Assembly (NCBI RefSeq): GCF_002980555.1
Contig: NZ_PVBT01000001.1
Span: forward strand, 930,001 to 994,000
Origin: Phyllobacterium myrsinacearum
GTDB lineage: Bacteria > Pseudomonadota > Alphaproteobacteria > Rhizobiales > Rhizobiaceae
DNA length: 64,000 nucleotides
Reading direction: 5' to 3'
Part shown: one piece after another, positions 42,991-52,032 of the stretch
How the letters are laid out: every line of letters starts with the position of its first letter
How positions within the stretch are numbered: the stretch's first letter is position 1
Program-made: the position numbers and the translations under genes
The notes under the pieces: generated by a model
Database searches by the model: none
What the model saw: only the letters and a program-made list of their open reading frames with translations
What the model was told of the DNA's origin: nothing

Positions 42991-44166
42991 ATGGCCCAAA
43001 AACGCGCCTATCTCGACTACAATGCCAGTGCGCCACTGCTTGCGGTGGCGCGCGATGCTGTTGTCGATGCTTTGGCGCAGACGGGCAATCCATCGTCTGT
43101 TCATTGGGAAGGCCGGGCTGCAAAAGCCATTCTCGAACGCGCCCGCCGCGACGTGGCTGCTCTTGTGAATGCCAAGCCTGATCATGTGTTCTTTACATCG
43201 GGTGCCACCGAGGCTGCGTCAACCCTTTTGACGCCGCATTACGTGATGGGACGGGCGTCTGTGCGGCTGTCGCGGCTTTATGTCAGTGCCAGCGAGCATC
43301 CGTGCGTTCTGGCGGGCGGGCAGTTTGCCGCCGGTCAGATCGAAACGGTTCCGGTGGATCGCAACGGCCTGCTCGACCTTGAGCGGTTGCGTGTCCTGCT
43401 GGCCGCCCATGACAAGGGCGAAGGCCTGCCGCTGGTTGCCGTGCAGGCCGCCAACAACGAGACCGGCGTCTTGCAGCCGATCGATGAAATCGGCAGGCTT
43501 GTCAAAGCGTTCGGCGGTTTTTTTGTCGTCGATGCGGTACAGGCGGCCGGGCGCATTCCTCTTGATATTGCAACGGCTTGCGCCGATTACCTCATTCTCT
43601 CGTCGCACAAGATCGGCGGTCCGAAGGGCGTCGGCGCCATCGTTGCGGTGTCCGATCTGGTCATGCCGAGGGCGCTGGTGCGCGGCGGCGGACAGGAAAA
43701 GGGCCATCGCGCCGGAACGGAAGCCTTGCCGGTCATTGCGGGTTTCGGCGCGGCGGCGCGGGTTGCCCGCGAACAGCTGCTGGCTGGCGGCTGGGGGCTT
43801 GCCAACCGGCAGCGGATTGAAGACGGCATCCGGGCGATTGCAGCCGATGCGGTGATTTATGGCGACGCTGTCGAGCGGCTCGCCAATACAACCTTCTTCA
43901 GCCTGGCGGATATGAAGGCGGAAACCGTGCAAATCGCTTTCGATCTGGCGGGAATTGCGCTATCGGCAGGCTCTGCCTGTTCGTCGGGAAAAGTCGGGCC
44001 AAGCCATGTGCTTGCGGCCATGGGGTTTGGCGATGGAACCGGGGGGCTGCGGGTCTCCACAACGCCGGATACCACGCAGGAGGAGATTGCGCTGTTTCTT
44101 GATGCGCTGACGAAAATTGTCGCGCGGCGGGACCGGACGAAGCCGGTTTCTGCCGATGCGGCATGA
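42991..44166 (+). CDS. Cysteine desulfurase, NifS/IscS (group I) type
   Basis: 391 residues. PLP enzyme delivering sulfane sulfur from cysteine. Seen: RAYLDYNASAPLLAVARDA at the start, NPSSVHWEGRAAK, FTSGATEAASTLL, NNETGVLQPIDEIG, the PLP lysine in LSSHKIGGPKGVG (about 208), and the persulfide loop SAGSACSSGKVGPSHVL (Cys about 330) of the long group I type. ATG 42991 is used; a TTG at 42925 is in frame but overlaps the IRO box. It opens the suf locus, where a second desulfurase (SufS, group II) is also present. Confidence 0.93.
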   Translation: MAQKRAYLDYNASAPLLAVARDAVVDALAQTGNPSSVHWEGRAAKAILERARRDVAALVNAKPDHVFFTSGATEAASTLLTPHYVMGRASVRLSRLYVSASEHPCVLAGGQFAAGQIETVPVDRNGLLDLERLRVLLAAHDKGEGLPLVAVQAANNETGVLQPIDEIGRLVKAFGGFFVVDAVQAAGRIPLDIATACADYLILSSHKIGGPKGVGAIVAVSDLVMPRALVRGGGQEKGHRAGTEALPVIAGFGAAARVAREQLLAGGWGLANRQRIEDGIRAIAADAVIYGDAVERLANTTFFSLADMKAETVQIAFDLAGIALSAGSACSSGKVGPSHVLAAMGFGDGTGGLRVSTTPDTTQEEIALFLDALTKIVARRDRTKPVSADAA

Positions 44167-44254
44167 ATTATCGCAGATATCGACAATAAATAGTCGATAA
44201 ATGCAAAAGAATCCGGTGAATACCGGTGTTAAATCGTGCGATTGCACACTACAT

Positions 44255-44269
44255 TGAGGCAAATATTCA
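44255..44269 (+). promoter_or_regulatory. RirA-type iron-responsive operator (IRO box) 2
   Basis: TGAGGCAAATATTCA fits TGA-N9-TCA and lies 66 bp upstream of the sufB start, in the 168-bp gap after the first desulfurase gene. The flanks extend the symmetry (T before, AG after). Its likeness to box 1 suggests the same regulator and a second promoter at sufB. Confidence 0.65.
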
Positions 44270-44334
44270 AGACGACACACGCCTTGACGTTTGCAACTGC
44301 GGGACCTTGAATCCCGCGAGGATGGAGAACGCCA

Positions 44335-45864
44335 ATGCCTGCCGTGCAGGAAACTATTGATCAGGTCCGCACCCTGGACGTGGACCAGTATAAGTATGGC
44401 TTTGAGACCCTTATCGAAATGGATAAGGCGCCAAAGGGCCTCAGCGAAGACATTATCCGCTTTATTTCGGCCAAGAAGAACGAGCCGGAGTGGATGCTGG
44501 AATGGCGTCTGAAAGCCTATGAACGCTGGCTGACGATGGAAGAGCCCACATGGGCGCGGGTGAATTACCCGAAAATCGATTTTCAGGACATGGTCTATTA
44601 TGCCGGGCCGAAGAATCAGACCGGGCCGACATCGCTTGCCGAGGTCGATCCCGAGCTGCTGCGCACCTATGAGAAGCTGGGAATTCCGCTGAAAGAGCAG
44701 GAAATCCTTGCGGGCGTGCGCAAGATGGGCGAACCGAGCCCTTCGGACGAAGGCGAAGAAGCCAGCGACAATGTCTATAAATCCGGCCGCGTCGCCGTGG
44801 ATGCGGTGTTCGACAGCGTGTCTGTGGTGACGACCTTCAAGGCGGAACTGGCCAAGGCCGGCGTCATTTTCTGCTCGATCTCCGAGGCGATCCGCGAGCA
44901 TCCGGAGCTGGTCAAGAAGTACCTTGCATCCGTGGTGCCGGTTTCCGACAACTTCTATGCAACGCTCAATTCAGCTGTCTTCACGGACGGCTCCTTCGTC
45001 TATGTGCCGAAGGGCGTCCGCTGCCCGATGGAACTGTCGACCTATTTCCGCATCAACGAGCGGGATACCGGCCAGTTCGAACGCACGCTGATCATTGCCG
45101 AAGAGGGCGCCTATGTGTCCTATCTCGAAGGCTGCACCGCGCCGCAGCGCGATGAAAACCAGCTGCATGCGGCTGTCGTGGAACTGATTGCCCTCGACGA
45201 TGCCGAGATCAAGTACTCGACCGTGCAGAACTGGTTCCCCGGCGATGCGGAAGGCAAGGGCGGCATCTACAATTTCGTCACCAAGCGTGGCGATTGTCGC
45301 GGCGTCAATTCCAAGATCTCCTGGACGCAGGTCGAAACCGGTTCGGCGATCACCTGGAAATATCCGTCGGTGATCCTGCGCGGCGACAATTCACGCGGTG
45401 AATTCTATTCCATCGCCGTGTCGAACGGTCATCAGCAGATCGACAGCGGCACCAAGATGCTGCACCTCGGCAAGAACACCTCGAGCCGCATCATCTCCAA
45501 GGGTATTTCGGCCGGCAAGTCGAACAACACCTATCGCGGACAGGTTTCGGCCCACCGCAAGGCGGAGAATGCGCGCAACTTCACCCAGTGCGACTCGCTG
45601 CTGATCGGCAATGATTGCGGTGCGCATACGGTGCCCTACATCGAGGCGAAGAACGCCACGGCGCAGTTCGAGCATGAAGCCACCACCTCCAAGATTTCCG
45701 AAGATGCGCTGTTCTATGTGATGCAGCGCGGCATTCCGGAAGAGGAGGCGATTGCGCTGATCGTCAATGGCTTCGTCAAGGAAGTCATTCAGGAACTGCC
45801 GATGGAATTTGCCGTGGAAGCGCAGAAACTGATCGGCATCAGCCTTGAGGGCTCAGTCGGATAG
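44335..45864 (+). CDS. sufB: Fe-S cluster scaffold subunit SufB
   Basis: 509 residues. Core of the SufBC2D scaffold that assembles iron-sulfur clusters under stress or iron limitation. Seen: [25 protein letters not shown]-less variants as usual for rhizobia, [58 protein letters not shown] and the conserved C-terminal [20 protein letters not shown] (Cys and His of the cluster site). GAGG precedes ATG 44335. It follows IRO box 2 and heads the sufBCDS-sufT run. Confidence 0.98.
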   Translation: MPAVQETIDQVRTLDVDQYKYGFETLIEMDKAPKGLSEDIIRFISAKKNEPEWMLEWRLKAYERWLTMEEPTWARVNYPKIDFQDMVYYAGPKNQTGPTSLAEVDPELLRTYEKLGIPLKEQEILAGVRKMGEPSPSDEGEEASDNVYKSGRVAVDAVFDSVSVVTTFKAELAKAGVIFCSISEAIREHPELVKKYLASVVPVSDNFYATLNSAVFTDGSFVYVPKGVRCPMELSTYFRINERDTGQFERTLIIAEEGAYVSYLEGCTAPQRDENQLHAAVVELIALDDAEIKYSTVQNWFPGDAEGKGGIYNFVTKRGDCRGVNSKISWTQVETGSAITWKYPSVILRGDNSRGEFYSIAVSNGHQQIDSGTKMLHLGKNTSSRIISKGISAGKSNNTYRGQVSAHRKAENARNFTQCDSLLIGNDCGAHTVPYIEAKNATAQFEHEATTSKISEDALFYVMQRGIPEEEAIALIVNGFVKEVIQELPMEFAVEAQKLIGISLEGSVG

Positions 45865-45954
45865 CCATGGGGCGGCCATCGGCCTGCCACTCGCCAAACA
45901 AGATTATTGTTGGGATCGCCGAGGCTGATCCTGAGGAATTCAAAGGGTAATACA

Positions 45955-46710
45955 ATGCTGGAAATCAGAAACCTTCATGCGAAGATCGCAGATACGGACA
46001 CCGAAATCATTCGCGGCCTGAACCTCACGGTCAAGGCGGGCGAAGTGGCTGCTATCATGGGACCGAACGGTTCGGGCAAGTCGACGCTGTCCTATATTCT
46101 TGCGGGCCGCGAAGACTACGAAGTCACGTCGGGTGACATTCTTTACAATGGCGAATCCATTCTGGAACTCGACCCGTCGGAACGCGCCGCCAAGGGCATT
46201 TTCCTGGCATTCCAGTATCCGATGGAAATACCCGGCGTTGCCACGATGGAATTTTTGAAAGTGGCGATGAATTCGCAGCGCAAGGCGCGCGGTGAAGAGC
46301 CGCTGAAGATTCCGGAATTCATCGCCCGGGTGAAGACGGCTGCCGCCTCGCTCGACATGGATATCGCCATGCTGAAGCGTCCGCTCAATGTCGGTTTCTC
46401 CGGCGGCGAGAAGAAGCGTGCCGAAATCCTGCAGATGAAGCTGCTGGAGCCAAAGCTCTGCGTGCTGGATGAAACCGACTCCGGCCTCGACATCGATGCG
46501 CTGAAGATCGTTTCCGACGGTGTGAATGCACTGCGCTCGCCTGACCGTGCGGTGATCGTCATCACCCACTATCAGCGTCTGCTCGACTACATCGTTCCGG
46601 ACAGCGTGCATGTTCTCTACAAGGGACAGGTCATCAAGTCAGGCGACAAGAATCTTGCCCTCCATCTCGAAGAGAACGGCTATGCCGATATCATCGGCGA
46701 GGCAGCCTGA
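45955..46710 (+). CDS. sufC: Fe-S assembly ATPase SufC
   Basis: 251 residues. ABC-type ATPase that powers rearrangement of SufB/SufD. Walker A GPNGSGKST (about 35-43), signature FSGGEKKRAEIL, Walker B LCVLDETDSGLDIDAL, and the switch His in VIVITHYQRLLDYI. There is no membrane partner, as expected for SufC. ATG 45955 (MLEIRNLHAK) is the family start; the frame begins at 45907 without conservation. 90 bp after sufB, 11 bp before sufD. Confidence 0.98.
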   Translation: MLEIRNLHAKIADTDTEIIRGLNLTVKAGEVAAIMGPNGSGKSTLSYILAGREDYEVTSGDILYNGESILELDPSERAAKGIFLAFQYPMEIPGVATMEFLKVAMNSQRKARGEEPLKIPEFIARVKTAAASLDMDIAMLKRPLNVGFSGGEKKRAEILQMKLLEPKLCVLDETDSGLDIDALKIVSDGVNALRSPDRAVIVITHYQRLLDYIVPDSVHVLYKGQVIKSGDKNLALHLEENGYADIIGEAA

Positions 46711-46721
46711 GGAGCGACGTC

Positions 46722-47993
46722 ATGAATGTTCATACAGGACGCCAGCCGACAACCGCAGAAGCGGCGCTGGTCGACTCCTTTGTCGACCGGATGGGCGAAC
46801 TGCCCGGCGATGCGGAAATCGTCAGCGCGCGTGACAATGCCATCGAGGCATTGAAGACGCAGGGCTTGCCGTCGCGCCGTATCGAGGCGTGGCACTATAC
46901 CGATCTGCGCACGCTTCTGCGCAGTGTGGCCGCCTATGACGGCTCGGCGGGCACCAATGCCCTGCCGGCGGTCATTCCAGGATCGGCGGTTGCCACCGTT
47001 TCCAACGGCGTGGCACTGACATCGCCGCGGGTCGAGGGCGTTGAGTTCGTCAAGTACAGCGACAGGCTGGCCGACGGATCGGTGATCCGCGATCTCGCCA
47101 TCCGTGGCGGCGACGATGCGATCGGCCAGATCAACGCCGCCTATGTAACCGATGGCTGGTCTGTTTCCATTGCCGATGGCCTCGAACTGGAAGCGCCGCT
47201 GGAACTGCAGAATGCGCAGGTGCGCGGACAGGGCCACGTGCGCTTTCCCGTCACGTTCGGCAAGGGCAGCAAGGCAACCGTCATCGAACGCCAGACCGGC
47301 GGCGCGGGCGAGGGCTTTTCCACCAGCGTCAGCAATGTCACCGTTGCCGACGATGCCGAGATTGTCTGGATCATCCTGCGCGAGCACGGCGTTGAGGCAA
47401 CGCAGCTTGCCCAGTTTACCGCGACCATCGGCACCAATGCCAGGCTGACGCTCTACATCGTCAATGCCGGCGGCAAGCTGGTGCGTCAGGAAGTGCATGT
47501 GCTGTCGAAGGGCGAAGGCTCCGACTTCCAGCTGCGCGGCGTCAATCTGCTCGGCGGCGACAGCCATACGGATATCACGATGACGCTCGGCCATCTCGTC
47601 GAGAACACCACGTCGGTGCAGATCGTCCGCAATGTGGTGACGGACCGCGCGCGCGGCGTTTTCCAGGGACAGATCAAGGTCAACAGGATCGCCCAGAAGA
47701 CCGATGCACGCATGGCTTGCAACACGCTGCTCCTGTCGGATGACGGGGAATTCGACGCCAAGCCGGAGCTGGAAATCTTTGCCGACGACGTGGCCTGCGG
47801 CCATGGGGCGACGGTGACCGAGATCGACGGCAACCACCTGTTCTATCTGCAGGCGCGCGGCATCCCGGAAAGCGAGGCACGCGGCCTGCTGATCAAGGCA
47901 TTCGTGGCGGAAGTCATTGAAGAACTGGAAAGCGAACCGCTGGTCGAGGCTCTTGAAGCCATTCTCGACAAGTGGCTGGCGGCGCATGTCTGA
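46722..47993 (+). CDS. sufD: Fe-S cluster assembly protein SufD
   Basis: 423 residues. SufB paralogue and partner in SufBC2D. Seen: PSRRIEAWHYTDLRTLLRSV near the N terminus, the beta-helix core (LLGGDSHTDITMTLGHLVEN), the C-terminal ACNTLLLSDDGEFDAKPELE, and EIFADDVACGHGATVTEID with the conserved His, then ARGIPESEARGLLIKAFVAE. GGAG sits 8 nt before ATG 46722. It overlaps the presumed sufS start (TGATG). Confidence 0.97.
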   Translation: MNVHTGRQPTTAEAALVDSFVDRMGELPGDAEIVSARDNAIEALKTQGLPSRRIEAWHYTDLRTLLRSVAAYDGSAGTNALPAVIPGSAVATVSNGVALTSPRVEGVEFVKYSDRLADGSVIRDLAIRGGDDAIGQINAAYVTDGWSVSIADGLELEAPLELQNAQVRGQGHVRFPVTFGKGSKATVIERQTGGAGEGFSTSVSNVTVADDAEIVWIILREHGVEATQLAQFTATIGTNARLTLYIVNAGGKLVRQEVHVLSKGEGSDFQLRGVNLLGGDSHTDITMTLGHLVENTTSVQIVRNVVTDRARGVFQGQIKVNRIAQKTDARMACNTLLLSDDGEFDAKPELEIFADDVACGHGATVTEIDGNHLFYLQARGIPESEARGLLIKAFVAEVIEELESEPLVEALEAILDKWLAAHV

Positions 47994-49312
47994 TGGATTG
48001 CCTGCCGGCTGGTCCGGCGGGCACCCCTATGCATAAACATCCGACCGAAACGCAGGAAAGCGCGGGCACTATGGATACGAAGATCATTCGAGCCGGTTAT
48101 GATGTCGAGGCGATCCGCCGCGACTTCCCCATCCTGTCGCGCGAGGTCTACGGCAAACCGCTGGTTTATCTCGACAACGGTGCCTCCGCGCAAAAACCGC
48201 AGGCGGTCATCGACGCGATCACCCATACCTATTCGAACGAATATGCCAATGTGCATCGCGGTCTGCATTTTCTGTCGAATGCGGCCACCGATGCCTATGA
48301 AAAGGCCCGCGAAAACGTCCGCCGCTTTCTCAATGCGTCATCGGTCGACGAGATCGTCTTCACCAAATCGGCAACCGAGGCGATCAACACGGTTGCCTAT
48401 GGCTATGGCATGCCGCATATCGGCGAGGGCGACGAGATCGTCCTGTCGATCATGGAGCACCATTCCAATATCGTTCCCTGGCATTTCATCCGCGAAAGGC
48501 AGGGTGCAAAGCTGGTCTGGGTTCCCGTCGACGAGCAGGGCGCCTTCCATATCGAGGAATTCGAAGCACGGCTGACGGAGCACACCAAGCTGGTCGCCAT
48601 CACCCATATGTCGAACGTGCTCGGCACCGTGACCCCGATCAAGGACATCGTGCGCATCGCCCATGCGCGCGGCATCCCTGTGCTTGTGGATGGCAGCCAG
48701 GGCGCGGTGCATCTGCCGGTTGACGTGCAGGATCTCGGCTGTGACTGGTACATTTTCACCGGGCACAAGATTTATGGCCCGTCCGGTATCGGTGTTCTCT
48801 ATGGCCGCAAGGAAAAGCTGGAGGCCATGCGTCCGTTCCAGGGTGGCGGCGAGATGATCGAAGAGGTGACGGAGGATATCGTTACCTACAATCACCCGCC
48901 GCACCGCTTCGAGGCGGGTACGCCGCCGATCGCCCAGGCGATCGGTCTTGGTGCCGCCATCGAATATGTCGAAAAGATCGGCCGCGCCGCCATTCTCGCC
49001 CATGAGGAAGATTTGCGCGATTACGCGCTTGAACGGCTGCGTGAGATCAATTCGCTGCGCATTTTTGGCGATGCCAAGGGCAAGGGCGCCATCATCTCCT
49101 TCGAGCTTGAAGGCATCCATGCCCACGATGTCTCCATGGTGATTGACCGGGCCGGTGTCGCCGTGCGCGCGGGTACACATTGTGCCCAGCCGCTCTTGAA
49201 ACGGTTCGGCGTAACGTCCACATGCCGTGCATCGTTTGCGATGTACAATACGAGAGACGAGATCGATGTTCTCGCCGATGCGCTGGAAAAGGCGCGGAAA
49301 TTCTTTGGGTGA
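47993..49312 (+). CDS. sufS: Cysteine desulfurase SufS (group II)
   Basis: About 439 residues from ATG 47993, which overlaps the sufD stop (TGATG). Starts at 48029 and 48071 are also in frame, and the last matches the usual SufS N terminus best (DVEAIRRDFPILSREVYGKP follows). PLP enzyme giving persulfide to the SUF scaffold. Seen: LVYLDNGASAQKPQAVIDAI, FTKSATEAINTVAYG, the PLP lysine in YIFTGHKIYGPSGIGVLYGR, and the short group II cysteine loop RAGTHCAQPLLKRFGV. 5 bp before the SufT-like gene. Confidence 0.96.
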   Translation: MDCLPAGPAGTPMHKHPTETQESAGTMDTKIIRAGYDVEAIRRDFPILSREVYGKPLVYLDNGASAQKPQAVIDAITHTYSNEYANVHRGLHFLSNAATDAYEKARENVRRFLNASSVDEIVFTKSATEAINTVAYGYGMPHIGEGDEIVLSIMEHHSNIVPWHFIRERQGAKLVWVPVDEQGAFHIEEFEARLTEHTKLVAITHMSNVLGTVTPIKDIVRIAHARGIPVLVDGSQGAVHLPVDVQDLGCDWYIFTGHKIYGPSGIGVLYGRKEKLEAMRPFQGGGEMIEEVTEDIVTYNHPPHRFEAGTPPIAQAIGLGAAIEYVEKIGRAAILAHEEDLRDYALERLREINSLRIFGDAKGKGAIISFELEGIHAHDVSMVIDRAGVAVRAGTHCAQPLLKRFGVTSTCRASFAMYNTRDEIDVLADALEKARKFFG

Positions 49313-49317
49313 AGGCC

Positions 49318-49737
49318 ATGACCGATAAAGTCGAAACGCTGGAAAAAGACGAGGCGCTGAAGCCGGATGCATCCGCGGAGGTTTCCGCGGTGAGCGGTGC
49401 GGTTTCCGCTTCCGCCATTCCAGCCGATGAGCTGGCCCGCATGACCGATGACATCATCGGCGCGCTGAAGACGGTCTATGACCCGGAAATTCCGGCCGAT
49501 ATCTATGAGCTTGGCCTCGTCTACAAGATCGATATCGAAGACGACCGTTCCGTGAAGATCGAAATGACGCTGACGGCACCCGGCTGCCCGGTTGCCGGTG
49601 AAATGCCGGGCTGGGTGCAGGATGCGGTCGGTGCCGTCGAAGGGGTCAGCTTTGTCGATGTGACGATGACCTTCGATCCGCCCTGGACACCCGACCGCAT
49701 GTCGGAAGAAGCGCAGGTTGCCGTCGGCTGGTACTGA
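49318..49737 (+). CDS. sufT: SufT-like MIP18-family (DUF59) Fe-S assembly protein
   Basis: 139 residues. The first 45 are a low-complexity Ser/Ala/Val tail (SAEVSAVSGAVSASAIPADE). The MIP18/DUF59 domain follows: IGALKTVYDPEIPADIYELG, MTLTAPGCPVAGEMP (conserved Cys), and TFDPPWTPDRMSEEAQVAVG, the SufT-type ending. Family members help insert or mature iron-sulfur clusters. ATG 49318 is 5 bp after sufS; the open frame extends back inside sufS without support. Last gene of the continuous suf run. Confidence 0.9.
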   Translation: MTDKVETLEKDEALKPDASAEVSAVSGAVSASAIPADELARMTDDIIGALKTVYDPEIPADIYELGLVYKIDIEDDRSVKIEMTLTAPGCPVAGEMPGWVQDAVGAVEGVSFVDVTMTFDPPWTPDRMSEEAQVAVGWY

Positions 49738-49880
49738 CCGCTTCGCGATCCGTTGAATTCCTGCAGACATCTTCGTCCAATGTCTAATTGTCAGATACAT
49801 CGCAGTTCGTCACTGTAGGGTGTCCCGCGCTGCAGCCTGTGGGCAGCCGATTAACGGAACAGCCCCTCAGGAGGTCTGCG

Positions 49881-50420
49881 ATGAGTGCTTTCTGGATCGT
49901 GCGCCTTGGCAGTGCGGGCCTGATCTTCTTCGCGCTCAAGGCCGCCTGGCATTGGCAGGCGTCAGCCCTCATTCTGACACGCGCGGATATTGCAGGAGTG
50001 CTGGACGCCCGGTCCGCCATGGGGGTTGTCGCCGAATCCGCGCTGGAACAGGCACGGCAGAATGCGCGGGGCTCCCGGTCAGCTGCTCTGGCCGGGGTGC
50101 TGGCCGCCGCCATCGCTTTCGTATTGGCGCAGGACAGGATCATCGTGGAGATGTCGCGCTCCGCGGGCGACTATGCGGCTGCAAGTCCATTTCATCGGGT
50201 TGTCACCGGCGATAATCCTGTGTCCGATGACGTCATCAGCTATATCGAACACAACCCCGTTAAACCCGCGCCTATCGGCGATATGGCGGTCGGCGCCTTG
50301 ATTCCTGAAGATATTGGTGTGACCCCGGTGCCGTCCGAGCCAGGTTATGCCTATATCTATGTTGACGGTGCCCCGGTGTTGATCGATGTGCGAACGCGCC
50401 GGGTCGCCTGGATACCCTGA
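49881..50420 (+). CDS. Small membrane protein with DUF1236-like C-terminus
   Basis: 179 residues. Two hydrophobic segments (LGSAGLIFFALKAAWHWQ, about 8-25; AALAGVLAAAIAFVLAQ, about 70-87), then a soluble part ending YAYIYVDGAPVLIDVRTRRV. That ending resembles the DUF1236 tail (YVxVNGxxVLVDPxTRRVV) common in rhizobial periplasmic proteins. GGAGG lies 7 nt before ATG 49881; the frame to 49788 is not needed. Function unknown. It lies in the interval that separates sufT from sufA. Confidence 0.75.
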   Translation: MSAFWIVRLGSAGLIFFALKAAWHWQASALILTRADIAGVLDARSAMGVVAESALEQARQNARGSRSAALAGVLAAAIAFVLAQDRIIVEMSRSAGDYAAASPFHRVVTGDNPVSDDVISYIEHNPVKPAPIGDMAVGALIPEDIGVTPVPSEPGYAYIYVDGAPVLIDVRTRRVAWIP

Positions 50421-50473
50421 CGGCAACCGGCAGGCCAATGGGGCACCAGGCGCATCATGCGGCTGTCAGACGG

Positions 50474-51094
50474 TTATGGCGCCTCGCAGCCTTCGGGAAC
50501 GCTCTGGTCGAGCGGCTTGTCGAATTTCTGCAATGTGCCGTCGAGGATGGACAGGGGAACGAAGGGAACACCCTGGATGGCGGCATTCGCCAGCCGGAGC
50601 CGGTAACAGCCATTATAGACGGTGAGCTTGCCGTCCTTCTGCTTCGATTCGATGGCGAGCGGCAGGCTCCAATAGGTGGAACCGGCAGCACCTTCGCTTT
50701 CGGCCTTGCCGAGGCGCAATTCGACCGAGACGGTGTTCTCGTACCCGGCCTGGAACTGCGGAAACGGCTGGGTATGGCCTTCTTCAGCGTAATAGCTGTA
50801 GGCGCGCGCATATTCCTGCCGGTTGATGGCATTGTAATAGGATTTGACCAGTTGCTCCGGCGTGCTGCGGTCGTCGAGATAGTCCGGCACCGACTGATTG
50901 GGCGCTTCGGCCGCTTCCTTGGCTGCAGGTGCTTCCTTGAGGGCAGGTGCTTCCGGGGCGGCCCCGGCGGGCGCTGCGGGCTTGGCGCCGGTTTCCTGCT
51001 TCGGCTCGGGCTTCTTGGCCTCCTGTGCAAGGGCAGGCGTCAGGCTCAGCGCCATACCGGCGATGCTGGTGAAAATGAGATGGCGGTAATTCAT
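50474..51094 (-). CDS. Secreted protein with Ala/Pro/Glu-rich linker and NTF2-like domain
   Basis: 206 residues. Signal peptide 1-24 (HLIFTSIAGMALSLTPALAQ), then a low-complexity Lys/Glu/Ala/Pro linker (about 25-65). The globular part (STPEQLVKSYYNAINRQEYA, SYYAEEGH, YENTVSVELRLGKAE, YWSLPLAIESKQKDGKLTVY) has the look of an NTF2-like/SnoaL cone fold. Two cysteines (NGCYRL and EGCEAP). No recognised family beyond that. It is encoded against the suf strand, splitting sufA from sufBCDST. Periplasmic by signal peptide. Confidence 0.75.
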   Translation of the reverse strand: MNYRHLIFTSIAGMALSLTPALAQEAKKPEPKQETGAKPAAPAGAAPEAPALKEAPAAKEAAEAPNQSVPDYLDDRSTPEQLVKSYYNAINRQEYARAYSYYAEEGHTQPFPQFQAGYENTVSVELRLGKAESEGAAGSTYWSLPLAIESKQKDGKLTVYNGCYRLRLANAAIQGVPFVPLSILDGTLQKFDKPLDQSVPEGCEAP

Positions 51095-51184
51095 GATTTC
51101 TGCCTTCTGCGTGCGGGTTTTTGGGACGGGACGAGTTTGAACACTTGCGGTGACGGTTGTGTAACACTAACTATGGTACAGACG

Positions 51185-51199
51185 GATCGTTACACGATC
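51185..51199. promoter_or_regulatory. Short dyad upstream of sufA
   Basis: GATCGTTACACGATC: 6-bp arms GATCGT/ACGATC around TAC. It ends 20 bp before the sufA start codon. It does not fit the TGA-N9-TCA or Irr patterns. It could be an operator or the start of a leader hairpin. Confidence 0.3.
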
Positions 51200-51219
51200 T
51201 GAACCAAGAGAGATGAGAA

Positions 51220-51594
51220 ATGGGTCGTTTTTCTGTCATGACGCTGACTGAGGCTGCCGCTGCCCGCGTAAGCGAGATCGTAGCGGCGCGCGAGAATGCG
51301 CTCGGCATTCGCGTTGGCATCAAGAAGGGCGGCTGCGCCGGGATGGAATATACCATCGACCTCGTCACCGAAGCCAAGCCCGGCGACGATGTCGTTGAAA
51401 AGGACGGCTCCAAGGTCTTCGTTGCACCGGAGGCCGTGCTTTATCTTCTGGGAACGCAGATGGACTTCGAGGTCACGACCCTGCGCACGGGCTTTGTGTT
51501 CAACAATCCCAACCAGACATCGGCCTGCGGCTGCGGCGAGTCGGTCGAATTGACGCCGGCCAAGCCGGAAGCCCTGGCACCAGCCGCATCCTGA
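51220..51594 (+). CDS. sufA: A-type Fe-S carrier (SufA/IscA/HesB family)
   Basis: 124 residues. A-type carrier that receives clusters from the scaffold and passes them to apoproteins. The three conserved cysteines are present: KKGGCAGMEYTI (about residue 41) and TSACGCGESVEL (about 107 and 109). MTLTEAAAARVSEI at residue 7 matches the family start, so ATG 51238 is an alternative to 51220. Part of the suf system by family, though separated from sufT here by 1.5 kb holding two unrelated genes, so it must have its own promoter. Confidence 0.95.
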   Translation: MGRFSVMTLTEAAAARVSEIVAARENALGIRVGIKKGGCAGMEYTIDLVTEAKPGDDVVEKDGSKVFVAPEAVLYLLGTQMDFEVTTLRTGFVFNNPNQTSACGCGESVELTPAKPEALAPAAS

Positions 51595-51673
51595 TTTTTC
51601 ACAATTGACCCGCCAAGACGACGGCGGCGCATTTTGCGCGTGACCTCCCTGTTGCTGCCTGCAATAATCGGGC

Positions 51674-51994
51674 ATGGACAATGATGCGATTCACGATCTG
51701 TTTTCGGGCCTTGGGCCAGTTACCATCAAGCGCATGTTTGGCGGCAAGGGCATCTATCACAATGGCCTGATCGTCGCGCTTGAGGTGGCCGACGAAATCC
51801 TGCTCAAGGCCGATGCGATTTCTGCCCCCGACTTCGAAGCGGCGGGCTGCCGGCGCTGGAGCTACGAGGGGAAGTCAAAGCCCGTCGATATGCCGTACTG
51901 GTCCATTCCCGCCGATGCGTTCGATGATCCCGACATTATGACCGAATGGGCGCGCAAGGCCTATGAGGCGTCATTGCGCGCACGGCAGGCATAG
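51674..51994 (+). CDS. TfoX/Sxy N-terminal-domain protein
   Basis: 106 residues: a TfoX N-terminal domain only. Seen: IHDLFSGLGPVTIKRMFGGK, GLIVALEVADEILLKADA, RRWSYEGKSKPVDMPYWSIP. The C-terminal domain of the competence regulator Sxy is absent, as in many short alphaproteobacterial homologues of unknown role. It lies 79 bp after sufA and is convergent with the NUDIX gene. Confidence 0.88.
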   Translation: MDNDAIHDLFSGLGPVTIKRMFGGKGIYHNGLIVALEVADEILLKADAISAPDFEAAGCRRWSYEGKSKPVDMPYWSIPADAFDDPDIMTEWARKAYEASLRARQA

Positions 51995-52032
51995 GGCGCC
52001 GGGAAACGCGCTGGCGGGCTTGCCTGGGGCTG

